In this document: piece by piece, positions 40,296 through 49,528 of the stretch
Numbering within the stretch: position 1 is the stretch's first letter
Layout: the number at the start of each line of letters is the position of its first letter
Assembly: GCA_036960305.1 (NCBI GenBank)
Contig: JBALWA010000010.1
Span: 30,930-94,929, forward strand
Length of the DNA: 64,000 nt
Direction: 5' to 3'
Origin: JBALVT01 sp036960305
GTDB lineage: Bacteria; Pseudomonadota; Gammaproteobacteria; Pseudomonadales; Halieaceae
Program-made: the position numbers and the translations under genes
Notes under the pieces: generated by a model
Databases searched by the model: none
What the model was told of the DNA's origin: nothing
Seen by the model: the letters and a program-made list of their open reading frames with translations, nothing else

Positions 40296-42746
40296 TTAGA
40301 AACGGTAGGTAAAGTCAATGCCGTAGGTGCGCGGCAATCCTGTAGAGAAGGAGTTAAGCCCCAGAGTCTGCAAGGCTACAGCGAACGAGTAGTACTCCTC
40401 GTCAGCCATATTATCTACCCACAGTGATACCGCATAGGAATCGCTATTGTCGGAAACGCCCACTCTTGCGTTCCATATCCAGTAGGATTCCTGTTGCAAA
40501 TCACCGTAGTCACCAACGCCTGGAACAACCGCATCGTTATAGGCACTAAACCACTGGCTGGAGGTATAGGTAGTGTCGACGTGTACCCACGAGCGCCAGT
40601 TGGCGCTGATGTCAAAGTCGTAGTCAACTGCCATGTTGAAGTTGGTGTCAGGGGTTGAAACCGGTTCATTGCCTTTGAAGTCATCGAATCCGCTTGCCGT
40701 GGTCGGAGACGTCAAAATCAACTCATTGTACTCGGCATCAACCAAACCGAGACCAGCCTGTAAAGTCAGGCCTTCAGCGGGCATGGCGAGTAACTCGAGC
40801 TCCAGACCATAAATGTCAACACCGCCGGCATTCTCCAGAGTGGTAGAAATACCTACCTGGTTGGCGAACTGCTGGTCCTCATAGTCGTAGTAGAAAGCAG
40901 CGGCATTGAGGCGAATCGTGCCATCAGCAAATTCACTCTTCAGTCCAAGTTCGTAGGAGTCTACATACTCGGGGTTAACATAGGCGCTGTCGCCTTCAGA
41001 CGCATACACCAGGCCACCGTTGAACTCTCCAGAGCGGTATCCATGCGAATAGCGAAAATAGGACATTATGTCTTCGTTCACCTGATAGTTCAGCGCGAGG
41101 GTGCCAGTAATTTCTTCTTCTGCCCCCACCAACGCCTCTGCAGAAGCTGACGTATAATCAGCATGGGTCCAGATAGGGGGGCCAGCAGGGTTGCCAGGCG
41201 GGATAAACGGGAATGGCAGGCCATATATATTGCCCTCGTTGCCACCTACCCAGGTACCTTCTGTGCGAGGATCTGTCGGAATCCAGACGGGAGCCCCGGT
41301 AAGCGCGGGGGGGAGTGATAGCCCGGTACCGTTGAGACGAGAGTTATTCTGGGTATCACGTGTGGTTTCGTCGTCGGTGTAGCGCAAGCCCAGGTTCAGG
41401 CTCCACTTGTCGTTAAAGTCGTAGGTCATATCGGTATAGATAGCCCAGCTCTCTTTTTCCACATCCAGATCGCGCCACACTTCTCCCATGGCTCCACCAT
41501 TTTCACCCGCCAACAGGAGTAGCGGTTTTTGGTCCAAGCGTGCCGGGTTGAATTCGGCGGGTTGTTCTATGACCCATATGTTGCTCACGTCGGGCGCTGA
41601 GCCTACGAATTCGGAGTGCACAATGGTCGAATCGACGTCTTCATCGCCATAGTAGGCACCGGCAATGAAGTTGAATGGGCCGTCAAAGTTAGATACCAGC
41701 CGAAGATCTTGAGAGAAGGCTTTACTCTCACCGTAGAAGTCAACGTGCAGATAGGGGGCCTTGGTGCCGTCGATGTCCTGTGGGTTTGCAAAGGAACCAT
41801 CATAGTAGGATGTAACCGACACCACGCTGTAGTCCCCGATATCCCAGTTCAGTTTCAGGTTGACCATGCTCATGTCGTTTTCAGCAGCTTCTACGTGATC
41901 CACCGAGCCTTCGAGGTATTTCGGTTTTATTACATCGGTGTTTCCCAGTATGTCTACACCACCGGGGTTGGTTCCAAAAATCTGGGACACTGAAGCTGTA
42001 GCATCGCTTTCACCATAACTGAATTTCAATACGGCATTCAGGTTTTCCGTGGCCTGGAAGTTGAAGGAGGCGCGCAGGCCCCAGAGGCTGGTTTCCGCCA
42101 TATCGTCGCCGCCGGGGAAATTATTCTCGTAAATGCCGTCTCTGTCTTTGTAGTTAAATGCCAGGCGAGCGGAGAGCTTTTCGTCTATCAGCGTGCCCTC
42201 GATGGCGCCATTCGACTCGAGTAGACCATAATTGCCGGTGCCGAGTTTGATATAGCCATTGGTTTCATCGCCCATCCCTGGGGTACGCGTAATCAGGTTG
42301 ATCGCACCTCCCGTTGTATTTTTGCCGTACAAGGTACCCTGTGGCCCCCTCAATACCTCGATACGCTCTGTATCGTACATGCTCAATCCATGCAGCCAGG
42401 ATGAGCCCATATAGGCTTCGTCGATATATAGACCAATTGGACTGGATTGCGTCGGGTTCCAGTCAATCATTGAGACGCCGCGGATGGAAAACTGGGGCTG
42501 CACTTCGCCAAAAGGTTGGCTTAACTGCATGTTCGGCACCTGGTTTGCCACATCAGAGGGCTTGGACCAGCCCAGGTTGTCGATGTCAGTCCCGCCGAAA
42601 GCCGATACAGCGACAGGGACATCCTGCATGCTCTGGGTACGTTTCTGTGCGGTAACGATGACTTCTTCCAGCTGCGCGTGAGCGTATTGACTGGAAATGG
42701 CGTATAGCGTCGCCGCAATGGCGGTTTTTATAAATCTTGGTTGCAT
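40296..42746 (-). CDS. TonB-dependent outer-membrane receptor
   Basis: An 816-residue outer-membrane receptor that imports a large or scarce solute with TonB energy. A signal peptide (AIAATLYAISSQYAHAQ) is followed by EEVIVTAQKRTQSMQDVPVA, the TonB-box/plug start, with plug motifs QFSIRGVS, IEVLRGPQGTLYGKNTTGGA and INLITRTP. The beta-barrel ends in YGIDFTYRF with terminal Phe. This is the subtype very common in sphingomonads and marine gammaproteobacteria that use hydrocarbons, steroids or aromatic compounds; no siderophore-specific sign is present. It diverges from the nitrilase operon across 297 bases that hold operator-like palindromes, and is ahead of the molybdoenzyme operon on the same strand. 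Confidence 0.93.
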   Translation of the reverse strand: MQPRFIKTAIAATLYAISSQYAHAQLEEVIVTAQKRTQSMQDVPVAVSAFGGTDIDNLGWSKPSDVANQVPNMQLSQPFGEVQPQFSIRGVSMIDWNPTQSSPIGLYIDEAYMGSSWLHGLSMYDTERIEVLRGPQGTLYGKNTTGGAINLITRTPGMGDETNGYIKLGTGNYGLLESNGAIEGTLIDEKLSARLAFNYKDRDGIYENNFPGGDDMAETSLWGLRASFNFQATENLNAVLKFSYGESDATASVSQIFGTNPGGVDILGNTDVIKPKYLEGSVDHVEAAENDMSMVNLKLNWDIGDYSVVSVTSYYDGSFANPQDIDGTKAPYLHVDFYGESKAFSQDLRLVSNFDGPFNFIAGAYYGDEDVDSTIVHSEFVGSAPDVSNIWVIEQPAEFNPARLDQKPLLLLAGENGGAMGEVWRDLDVEKESWAIYTDMTYDFNDKWSLNLGLRYTDDETTRDTQNNSRLNGTGLSLPPALTGAPVWIPTDPRTEGTWVGGNEGNIYGLPFPFIPPGNPAGPPIWTHADYTSASAEALVGAEEEITGTLALNYQVNEDIMSYFRYSHGYRSGEFNGGLVYASEGDSAYVNPEYVDSYELGLKSEFADGTIRLNAAAFYYDYEDQQFANQVGISTTLENAGGVDIYGLELELLAMPAEGLTLQAGLGLVDAEYNELILTSPTTASGFDDFKGNEPVSTPDTNFNMAVDYDFDISANWRSWVHVDTTYTSSQWFSAYNDAVVPGVGDYGDLQQESYWIWNARVGVSDNSDSYAVSLWVDNMADEEYYSFAVALQTLGLNSFSTGLPRTYGIDFTYRF

Positions 42747-42820
42747 AAGAGAGGCCTCTGTCTGTCAGGATTATCATACTTAGGGTTATTTTGAAATCTA
42801 CAGCGAGCATTAATATAATC

Positions 42821-42844
42821 ATCATTGATACAATAGTCAATGAT
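42821..42844. promoter_or_regulatory. Inverted repeat with TetR-operator-like core, TonB-receptor side of divergent promoter
   Basis: ATCATTGA (42821-42828) and TCAATGAT (42837-42844) form a perfect 8-base inverted repeat with an 8-base spacer, 75 bases upstream of the receptor start. The left arm and next base, ATCATTGAT, is also a palindrome around one base and matches the core of the TATCAnTGATA sites at 42933 and 51228. Confidence 0.45.
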
Positions 42845-42932
42845 AAAACTAACACCGTACCCTGATTATTACAAGATTCACTCTCGGACTCACTTCGATG
42901 GGGGCATACATCAGCCCGAAAAGTAATATTTA

Positions 42933-42943
42933 TATCAGTGATA
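42933..42943. promoter_or_regulatory. Palindrome TATCAGTGATA upstream of nitrilase operon
   Basis: A perfect palindrome around one central base, 100 bases before the nitrilase-family start codon. The same TATCAnTGATA core stands upstream of the CrtI-like genes at 51228 and resembles the core of tetracycline-repressor operators (TATCATTGATA). It is a good candidate operator for a TetR-family protein. Confidence 0.45.
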
Positions 42944-43043
42944 GTTATATCAATTGAGAAAAAAATAGTCTAATATCCAAAATCCTGAAGCCGGCGTTAG
43001 CAGCTGCCTGATGACAACTGCCCAATAGAAAGGACATAAAAAA

Positions 43044-43892
43044 ATGACCAAACAGATTAAAGTTGCCGCGATTCAAATGGAGCCAAAGCTCCACGACAAA
43101 GAGGGCAATATTGCCAGGTCGCTGGCCCACATCGATGAGGCGGCGGATGCGGGTGCCCGCCTTGTGGTCTTGCCAGAGTGTGGTCTGACCGCCTATGTAT
43201 TTGAGAATGAAGGTGAAACCTCAGCGGTCGCTGAGGAGGTCCCGGGACCTACAACGGCTTTACTTGCTGACAAGGCCAGAGAGAAAGATGTCTACATTGT
43301 GGCAGGCATGGTCGAGTTGGATGGCTCCGATTATTACAATGTGGCCGTTCTGGTTGGCCCTGAGGGGTATGTTGGGAAATATCGCAAGATGCACCCCTGG
43401 TATCCGGCGGAAGCGAACTGGCCGATTACCACTGCCCATCACAGTCAGGGCTTTCCAGTATTCGATACCGCAGTCGGGAAAATAGGTATTTGCATCTGCT
43501 ATGACATGTGGATTCCTGAAACGGCTCGCATGTTGGCGCTAAACGGTGCAGAAATTATCGCCTTTCCCACCAACACCGTCGCTGTACCTGCGGGGCAAGC
43601 CGTGTTCGACCATGTATTGCGGACCAGGGCACTCGAAAACCATGTCTGGATAATAGGAGCTGACCGCATAGGCGTGGAGAGGGAAGTTCCCTTTGCAGGG
43701 CGCAGCCAGATCCTGGACCCCTATGGCAACGTGATGGTGGAAGCCAGCGCAGACCAGGAAGAAATTCTTTATGCAGATATTGAATCCGCTGTAGCGAGCA
43801 GGGATAAGATGCTGGTACCCGATCTTGCGGAAAGCGACCTGTGGTGGATTCGACAGCCGGAGAGCTACCGCAAAATCGGTTCTGTCGACTGA
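43044..43892 (+). CDS. Carbon-nitrogen hydrolase (nitrilase superfamily)
   Basis: A 282-residue cytoplasmic hydrolase of the nitrilase superfamily, acting on amide, carbamoyl or nitrile C-N bonds. The catalytic triad is visible: Glu45 in LPECGLTAYVF, Lys115 in GKYRKMHPWYPAE and Cys152 in GICICYDMWIPETARM. Length is typical of amidase or N-carbamoyl-type members. There is no signal peptide. The start follows AAAGGA (43029-43034). It heads a plus-strand run of six genes (43044-49528) divergent from the TonB receptor, suggesting it processes the imported compound or an intermediate of it. Exact substrate unknown. Confidence 0.9.
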   Translation: MTKQIKVAAIQMEPKLHDKEGNIARSLAHIDEAADAGARLVVLPECGLTAYVFENEGETSAVAEEVPGPTTALLADKAREKDVYIVAGMVELDGSDYYNVAVLVGPEGYVGKYRKMHPWYPAEANWPITTAHHSQGFPVFDTAVGKIGICICYDMWIPETARMLALNGAEIIAFPTNTVAVPAGQAVFDHVLRTRALENHVWIIGADRIGVEREVPFAGRSQILDPYGNVMVEASADQEEILYADIESAVASRDKMLVPDLAESDLWWIRQPESYRKIGSVD

Positions 43893-43945
43893 CCATACCA
43901 GCAACACCCAAACAAACTTATTATTGAAAGACGAGGTGATAAACC

Positions 43946-44416
43946 ATGAGTGATCTCGACCTGGCCGACCTGGCTATACGCATACAGAAAATCGAAGATA
44001 TACAGGCCATCAAGGACCTGAAAGTCATCTACGCGCGAGCCTGCGATGACTGCTATAACCCGGACAAGATGGGAGATGTCTTTTCTCCCGATGCTGTCTG
44101 GGATGGTGGCGAAGGGTGGGGTCGCCATGAGGGCAGGGAGGTTATTCAGGATTTTTTCCGCGAGGCAAGGAAAGATATCAGTTTTGCAGTCCACTATTTT
44201 GTACAGCCTGAGATCATTCTGGCGGATGACGGTATGACTGCCACCGCAACCTGGTACCTCTGGCAGGCCTTCACTATGAATGATACGGCCATGTGGTTGT
44301 CTGCGCTGGAACATGACAAATATGTGAAGATCGATGGACGCTGGTGGCAGAACGAAATGATTCTGGACCCCTTTTTCGTATCTCCCTACGAGGATGGCTG
44401 GCATAAGCCTGAATAG
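43946..44416 (+). CDS. NTF2-like/SnoaL-type protein
   Basis: A 156-residue single-domain protein of the SnoaL-like (NTF2-fold) group. IQKIEDIQAIKDLKVIYARA is the usual N-terminal helix, followed by MGDVFSPDAVWDGGEGWGRH and HYFVQPEIILADDGMTATAT, the cone-shaped barrel strands. Members act as isomerases, cyclases or dehydratases for polyketides, steroids or aromatics, or simply bind small molecules; catalytic residues cannot be fixed by sequence alone. The ribosome-binding site GAGGTG precedes it. Second gene of the 43044-49528 run, 53 bases after the hydrolase. Confidence 0.8.
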   Translation: MSDLDLADLAIRIQKIEDIQAIKDLKVIYARACDDCYNPDKMGDVFSPDAVWDGGEGWGRHEGREVIQDFFREARKDISFAVHYFVQPEIILADDGMTATATWYLWQAFTMNDTAMWLSALEHDKYVKIDGRWWQNEMILDPFFVSPYEDGWHKPE

Positions 44417-44495
44417 GAGCGGGTAAGCGCGCTCCATTGAGTAACAAAATAAGTTAGCACTACTAAAAAAGGTCGGTCATGAAGAGGTTTATTCG

Positions 44496-46358
44496 ATGAA
44501 AATTCGTTACGTTGTAGCTGCCATAGTTTCTTTCGCGATGGTTTCGCAGTCTGGTGCTGATGAAAGTTTTTGGCAGTGGAGTAAGCTACCGGGTGAGGCT
44601 ACTGGCCGGAGTATTCCTGATATAGAGAGAAAACTGGCCGATCTGTATTCTTTCAATACCCTTCTGGACAACTGGAAGCAACAGGTCAACCTGGGCGTCA
44701 CTGCCTGCTCGCCGGACATCAAAAAGCTGAACATATTAGATGAGTTTCCCGCAGGCACTCAAAAAGTCTTTCCCAAGGCCGGTCAAACGCTTGCCTATTC
44801 TACTTCCTCTGCTCGAAGCCATCCCAGCCGCCCTGATGACCAGCACGTAACCGCAAAGTCAACGACCATTACTGTGGTTGATGCGGACACCAAGGAAGTG
44901 GTTGCGGAGCATGAATTGGAGTTGCGCTTTCACGGCGGAATTCACGATTCTATACTGACCCCGGATGGACGATACATTATAGCCGCTGGACCCTTGTTAA
45001 GTGATTACATGGCCATGAAAAGCGGTGATGAAGAAACCGCCGCGCGGATAAGAAGTTTGTCGGAAGTTTCTACGGGTAAAACCGGTGATACTGGAATGAC
45101 AGCCGACTTTTACTCAATGGGCGCAAGTATTGGAAAAAGCCTCAGCACGATTTTAAAAATTGATGCCCTCACGCTTGAGCCCGTCCAGTTAATCAAATTT
45201 GTCGGTAATCCTCACCACGGTGGTGCCATGGGGCGAAATTTCTCCAAGCCAAATATGATGTGGATGGACACCTTTGAACCTGACGCTGAGAACGGGGCTG
45301 CATTTGCTATTTTCAACCCGGATACGCTGGAGGTTCACTGCGCGGGTTTGGCGTCGACTCTGGGGAAGTCCCAGTACATTGCCCATTTTATGCCGCTTGC
45401 AACAGGGGAAAAGTTTATTATGACAACTGCGCCCTATGAGCCTTACGTAGGCGCGCAATCAGTCGGAACGGGTGACCCCATGTACCTGCCTCCCAATTAC
45501 CTGCTGGTGATTGACCCGGAAACCGGTATCTGGGAACGAGAGATTCCTACGCCACCGATGACTGGCGGTATAACCATTGCCGACCAGAAAATGCAGTATA
45601 TCTACAACAACAGTGCTGGCACAGATACGGCCTACAAACAGGACTTCAAGACAGGTCGATTAGTATGGAAAATGCGAACTGGCCTGGGGCCCTACGGCAT
45701 GACCTTCAACAAGGATCACTCTGAAATATGGGTTGCCGACAAGGGCGAGTCTGTTGATTATTGGGGTCGAACACTGACAGTGATCGATGATTTCAGCGGG
45801 CGAATAAAGGCGCGTATTGGACTGCCGGGTTTTGGTGTAGACCACGTGGTTTTGGCTCCCAACGGCAAAGAAATCTGGGCAACCTCTAATGCCTGGGGGC
45901 AGATATACGTTATTGATGCCGAATCTAAAGAGATCACCAAGACATTGGACATGTATGGACGCGGCTCAACACATGGTGCGGTATTCGTGTATTTTGGCGA
46001 TGACCTCAAACCTCAGGTAATGCAGGACTCTCATGAGTTCATCGAGCGCACGCCTGCGCTTGATAAGCCTTTTCGAACCTATTATGTAGTAGACCGCGAG
46101 CCCTCTGGCACGGCCGCTGCCATGAAAGAGATTAATCCAATGGCCAAAGGTCGCGCGTTGTTTCAGGCTCTGGACGGTTGTTCCGCCTGTCATGGTCTGA
46201 ATGGCCAAGGTATGATTGGTCCTGATATTCGAGGCAAGGGTATTGATGCTGTTCTAGGTGCACTTCAGACCAAAAAGGATATGAAAGCATGGCAGGGTGC
46301 TCGCAAGATGACTGATCAGGAAATACACATGGTCAGTATGTGGCTGTCGGAGAGGTAG
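44496..46358 (+). CDS. Exported beta-propeller with C-terminal cytochrome c domain
   Basis: A 620-residue periplasmic protein: signal peptide (VVAAIVSFAMVSQSGA), then a YVTN/nitrite-reductase-d1-like propeller (about residues 80-520) with blades such as IHDSILTPDGRYIIAAGP and LGPYGMTFNKDHSEIWVADK, and a C-terminal class I cytochrome c domain (about 545-620). The haem motif is GCSACHG with likely distal Met in the ARKMTDQEIHMVSMWL tail. Propeller-then-cytochrome is the reverse of cytochrome cd1 (haem first). The propeller may hold a cofactor or be structural. With SCO, CcdA and a second propeller downstream it looks like a periplasmic redox module; the electron donor is not known. Confidence 0.82.
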   Translation: MKIRYVVAAIVSFAMVSQSGADESFWQWSKLPGEATGRSIPDIERKLADLYSFNTLLDNWKQQVNLGVTACSPDIKKLNILDEFPAGTQKVFPKAGQTLAYSTSSARSHPSRPDDQHVTAKSTTITVVDADTKEVVAEHELELRFHGGIHDSILTPDGRYIIAAGPLLSDYMAMKSGDEETAARIRSLSEVSTGKTGDTGMTADFYSMGASIGKSLSTILKIDALTLEPVQLIKFVGNPHHGGAMGRNFSKPNMMWMDTFEPDAENGAAFAIFNPDTLEVHCAGLASTLGKSQYIAHFMPLATGEKFIMTTAPYEPYVGAQSVGTGDPMYLPPNYLLVIDPETGIWEREIPTPPMTGGITIADQKMQYIYNNSAGTDTAYKQDFKTGRLVWKMRTGLGPYGMTFNKDHSEIWVADKGESVDYWGRTLTVIDDFSGRIKARIGLPGFGVDHVVLAPNGKEIWATSNAWGQIYVIDAESKEITKTLDMYGRGSTHGAVFVYFGDDLKPQVMQDSHEFIERTPALDKPFRTYYVVDREPSGTAAAMKEINPMAKGRALFQALDGCSACHGLNGQGMIGPDIRGKGIDAVLGALQTKKDMKAWQGARKMTDQEIHMVSMWLSER

Positions 46359-46365
46359 TTTTGTT

Positions 46366-47007
46366 ATGAGCCGTAAAGTCTGTTTACTGCTGTTAAGTTT
46401 TTTTTCAGCCTGCTCTTATGGCAGCGATGCGCATATTGCTATGGATCATGCTAGTCATGACATGCAAAATATGATTGTCGAGCGCGAGACAAAAGATAGC
46501 CAGGCCTTAAGTGACCTGGTGGACATCAGGCTGGAACCTCGCTTTGTTCTTGAATCGGTAAACGGTTCCAAGACCTCTGAAAATGATTTTGCCGGGCGGT
46601 ACTTGTTGATCGGTTTTGGATTTACCCATTGTGGGCACGTCTGCCCGACCTTACTAAGCAATTGGGCTAATGCTGTAAGTGAATTGTCGGAAACTCAGCG
46701 TGAAAATCTTCAGGTCATTTTCATCAGCCTGGATCCACAGCGTGATACGCCCGCAATCACAGATGAATACAGCAAACAATTTGATTCGGACTTTATCGGT
46801 CTGTCAGGAACGCCAGAGCAAGTCGCTGCGACCGCCGAGAATTTCCGCATTAGCTATGTTACAGTCCCGCTCAATGGGGGCAACTACAAAGTTGACCATA
46901 CCAGTATAAGCTACCTGGTTTCACCAGAGCGCGAGATAGCTGCCTTAATTGGATTCGGCACATCCCCTACGGAAATAGCAGAGCGGATTGCCGCTATAAT
47001 TCCATGA
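46366..47007 (+). CDS. SCO1/SenC family copper-thioredoxin protein
   Basis: A 213-residue exported thioredoxin-fold protein that delivers copper or reduces thiols during assembly of copper-containing oxidases. The redox/metal motif is GFTHCGHVCPTLLSNW (C-x3-C), and the distal metal histidine is probably the one in YKVDHTSISYLV. A short signal (CLLLLSFFSACSYG) may end in a lipobox-like cysteine. It begins 7 bases after the cytochrome gene. As no cytochrome oxidase gene is here, it may serve the neighbouring propeller/cytochrome proteins. The N-terminal part is rich in His and Met (AHIAMDHASHDMQNM), a possible additional copper site. Confidence 0.9.
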   Translation: MSRKVCLLLLSFFSACSYGSDAHIAMDHASHDMQNMIVERETKDSQALSDLVDIRLEPRFVLESVNGSKTSENDFAGRYLLIGFGFTHCGHVCPTLLSNWANAVSELSETQRENLQVIFISLDPQRDTPAITDEYSKQFDSDFIGLSGTPEQVAATAENFRISYVTVPLNGGNYKVDHTSISYLVSPEREIAALIGFGTSPTEIAERIAAIIP

Positions 47008-47046
47008 TAGCGACCGTTGCCCCGGGGCCGCTAAGAGATCTAACTC

Positions 47047-48162
47047 ATGCCTATTAGTGTCTTCGCAAAGTTATCTGCCATCATATTTCTTGGCTTCGTC
47101 AATTCAGTTATGAGTGGTGAGTGGGACACACCTGCTCGCTATTTGTTTTCAGCCTCTAATGGGGGGCAACAGTTAGCCGTTATCGACACCAAAGAAAATA
47201 TTCTTGTCGGGCAGGTTGATCTTGCACAGCCAATTAATGAGATTGCGGTCTCTGCATTTGGCAATCACGCTTACCTGGGACATGCTGAGCATAAATCGGT
47301 GTCGGTGGTTGATTTGTCTGCAGGAAAATACAGCCACAGTGTGGCGCTGCCAATGGCTCCTCGCCATATGACATCAGATAGCTACGCCGGACTGTTAATT
47401 ACTGATTCTGTGGAAGGGGGTATGGTGAGAATAGGTCTTGGCGGCAAAAAAATCATTTTCCACAATAGCGATATTCCTCCCGCCAATGATGTGATTATGA
47501 GCCCCAGTGGTGTGGTCGCTTATTGGGCCTCAGGAAGCGGCGCGGAGATTGGCGCGGTGTCAGTGGAAGATGGCAAAGAATTATGGCGCCATAAAATTGC
47601 TGATCATCCAGTGAAGGTAAACCCTCTGGTACGTTCACTGGATGGATTGTTTATTGTCGCCACATTGCCTGAAGAAGGCCGTTTAATTACAGTGGATGCA
47701 GGTAATGGGGAGTTGCTGCTCAGAAAACAATTGGGCAAAGGTTTGCAGCGCCCCTATGTTACGGCCAATGGCCAGTACTTTTTGATTCCTGAAACATCCA
47801 GTCGTCAGCTGCATATCTATTCTCAGGTCACTTTGCAAGTGGTCGACGCTATCAACCTGCCTGAAAAAACGCCGCTGGTTACGGCCGGGTTTTTCGATAT
47901 TATCGGTCTGGGTTACGCGGATAAAGCGGCTTATGCTTTCGATCTTATGAACCCTCATGCCAAGAAACCTACGACTATCCCGTTACCGGCGCAAGCATTT
48001 GACGCCATCGTCACCAGTGATTCACAGCATGCCTATGCCGCATTACCAATGGCTAATGCCATTGCGCATATCAGTCTCAAGAATGGAAAAATGCAGCTCA
48101 TAGAGGGAATAGCTAGCCCGCACTTCGTTGAAATGGGTGCTTCCAATGCAGTCTGTCACTGA
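47047..48162 (+). CDS. Exported YVTN-type beta-propeller protein
   Basis: A 371-residue periplasmic propeller. After the signal peptide (AKLSAIIFLGFVNSVMS) the blades have the YVTN character: LFSASNGGQQLAVIDTKENI, AVSAFGNHAYLGHAEHKSVS and DAIVTSDSQHAYAALPMANA. No haem motif, no catalytic residues recognised. It lacks the fused cytochrome of its neighbour at 44496 and may be a partner or a divergent duplicate of that propeller. The last 17 bases overlap the CcdA-like gene start. Function unknown beyond probable protein- or cofactor-binding. Confidence 0.8.
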   Translation: MPISVFAKLSAIIFLGFVNSVMSGEWDTPARYLFSASNGGQQLAVIDTKENILVGQVDLAQPINEIAVSAFGNHAYLGHAEHKSVSVVDLSAGKYSHSVALPMAPRHMTSDSYAGLLITDSVEGGMVRIGLGGKKIIFHNSDIPPANDVIMSPSGVVAYWASGSGAEIGAVSVEDGKELWRHKIADHPVKVNPLVRSLDGLFIVATLPEEGRLITVDAGNGELLLRKQLGKGLQRPYVTANGQYFLIPETSSRQLHIYSQVTLQVVDAINLPEKTPLVTAGFFDIIGLGYADKAAYAFDLMNPHAKKPTTIPLPAQAFDAIVTSDSQHAYAALPMANAIAHISLKNGKMQLIEGIASPHFVEMGASNAVCH

Positions 48163-49528
48163 TTCCAAATTGCATATCGGTTGGGCGCAGCGCTGGCGTA
48201 CTGGCCTGGTGTTGCTGGCCATTACCGGCCTGACACTTTCCTGGTTGGCATTTCCCTATCTCATTCAGGGTAAGCAGCTGCTGGTTGAGACAGGGCACGA
48301 TATAAAAACTGAAAAAATGATGAAAGGGCGGACCTTGAGTCAATTTTTGACCAAGCTTATGGTGACGAAGAACCAAGAGGAGATCACCGCTACCTTTGCA
48401 ATACCTGAGTATTTTCAATTTATGGACCAGGTGCAGGCAATGGCCAGGCACCGCCCGGAGAAATACCATGTTTTCTTTATTACCGAAAATATTCACGTAA
48501 ATCGTCTTCCCCAACAATTACCCAGTGTGACTTTGCTTCGCCCCGACAATACAAATATCAAACCGGTGCGAATAGAGGGGCCAAACGATGTCGATCATCA
48601 CCGAGCCAGTTTTGTGTATTTCGATAAAATTGCTGCCGATGGTACGCCGACATTGCCGGAAAATGGTGACCCCTTTCGACTGGTTGTTAAAAATACCTAC
48701 GAAACAGGCGTCAGCTATGTCACCTGGTATGAGTGGAAGTACCCCTTGGAAATCCCTGAGGATTTGGCTTCTGGCAATATATTTTCACTTATTGCCGTCT
48801 TTACCTTGTCCATTGGTTTGCTTTCAGCCGTGCTCACCCCTTGCATGCTACAGCTCTCAGTGATGTACCTGGCGGTACTCACCAATTCATCGCTGATGAT
48901 ACAGCCGGAAAATACGGGGGCTACAAGCAAAGGTAAATCTCAGGTATTTCTATTCTCATTGTTTTTTATTCTAGGCTTTGTCATTTTGTTTTCTGCTGTT
49001 GGTGCATTGATTGGGTGGTCAGGGCAATTGATGCAAGCTTATCTCAGTCTCTATAGTCGACCGATCAGTGTTGTCGCTGGAATATTCGTAACGATTTTTG
49101 GTCTTTATCTCGCTAAGCAGGCGGGTATGCCACTGCTCTGCAAGGTACCGATGGGTGCCGTCTCGGAAACACTCAACAAACACTCGCTTGTTGGTAGCGC
49201 CTTATTGGCGGTTGGCTATTCGTTGGGGTGTATTACCTGTTTCGGTGGGGCAATCATCGGCACCCTGATGGTCTATGTTGGCAGCTTACAGAGCCCGCTC
49301 CATGGCGCCATTATAATGCTGTTATTCTCGCTCGGTATTGCCGTACCATTCTTGTTGGCCGCATTACTTTTATCACGCTCATCGCAAGCGCTTGAATGGG
49401 TGTCCCGGTGGCAGAAACCCATTCAATACACCACGGCATCGCTGGTGTTGTTTTTTGGCCTGGTGTTGTTGAGCGATAATTACCATACATTGAGTGATTT
49501 TTTATATCCGATGCTTGGGCTGGGTTAG
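48146..49528 (+). CDS. CcdA/DsbD-like thiol transporter with periplasmic domain
   Basis: A 460-residue membrane protein. The ATG at 48146 is chosen over the TTG at 48128. One transmembrane anchor (LVLLAITGLTLSWLAFPYLI) is followed by a periplasmic segment of about 170 residues, then six transmembrane helices of CcdA/DsbD type starting at about residue 215. The two redox cysteines are in LLSAVLTPCMLQLS and LGCITCFGGAIIG, the positions used to carry reducing power across the membrane. The extra N-terminal domain is unlike DsbD's alpha domain, as it has no cysteine. It probably keeps SCO or cytochrome cysteines reduced. It ends in a 4-base overlap with the convergent YeeE-type gene. Confidence 0.85.
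   Translation: MQSVTDSKLHIGWAQRWRTGLVLLAITGLTLSWLAFPYLIQGKQLLVETGHDIKTEKMMKGRTLSQFLTKLMVTKNQEEITATFAIPEYFQFMDQVQAMARHRPEKYHVFFITENIHVNRLPQQLPSVTLLRPDNTNIKPVRIEGPNDVDHHRASFVYFDKIAADGTPTLPENGDPFRLVVKNTYETGVSYVTWYEWKYPLEIPEDLASGNIFSLIAVFTLSIGLLSAVLTPCMLQLSVMYLAVLTNSSLMIQPENTGATSKGKSQVFLFSLFFILGFVILFSAVGALIGWSGQLMQAYLSLYSRPISVVAGIFVTIFGLYLAKQAGMPLLCKVPMGAVSETLNKHSLVGSALLAVGYSLGCITCFGGAIIGTLMVYVGSLQSPLHGAIIMLLFSLGIAVPFLLAALLLSRSSQALEWVSRWQKPIQYTTASLVLFFGLVLLSDNYHTLSDFLYPMLGLG

Noticed and set aside
43865..44437. A minus-strand open frame of 190 codons across the NTF2-like gene
   Set aside because: The plus-strand frame has a ribosome-binding site, family motifs and operon context; the antisense one has none.
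44496..46358. Cytochrome cd1 nitrite reductase (NirS)
   Set aside because: Haem c domain is at the C terminus, not the N terminus, and no nir maturation genes are in the window.
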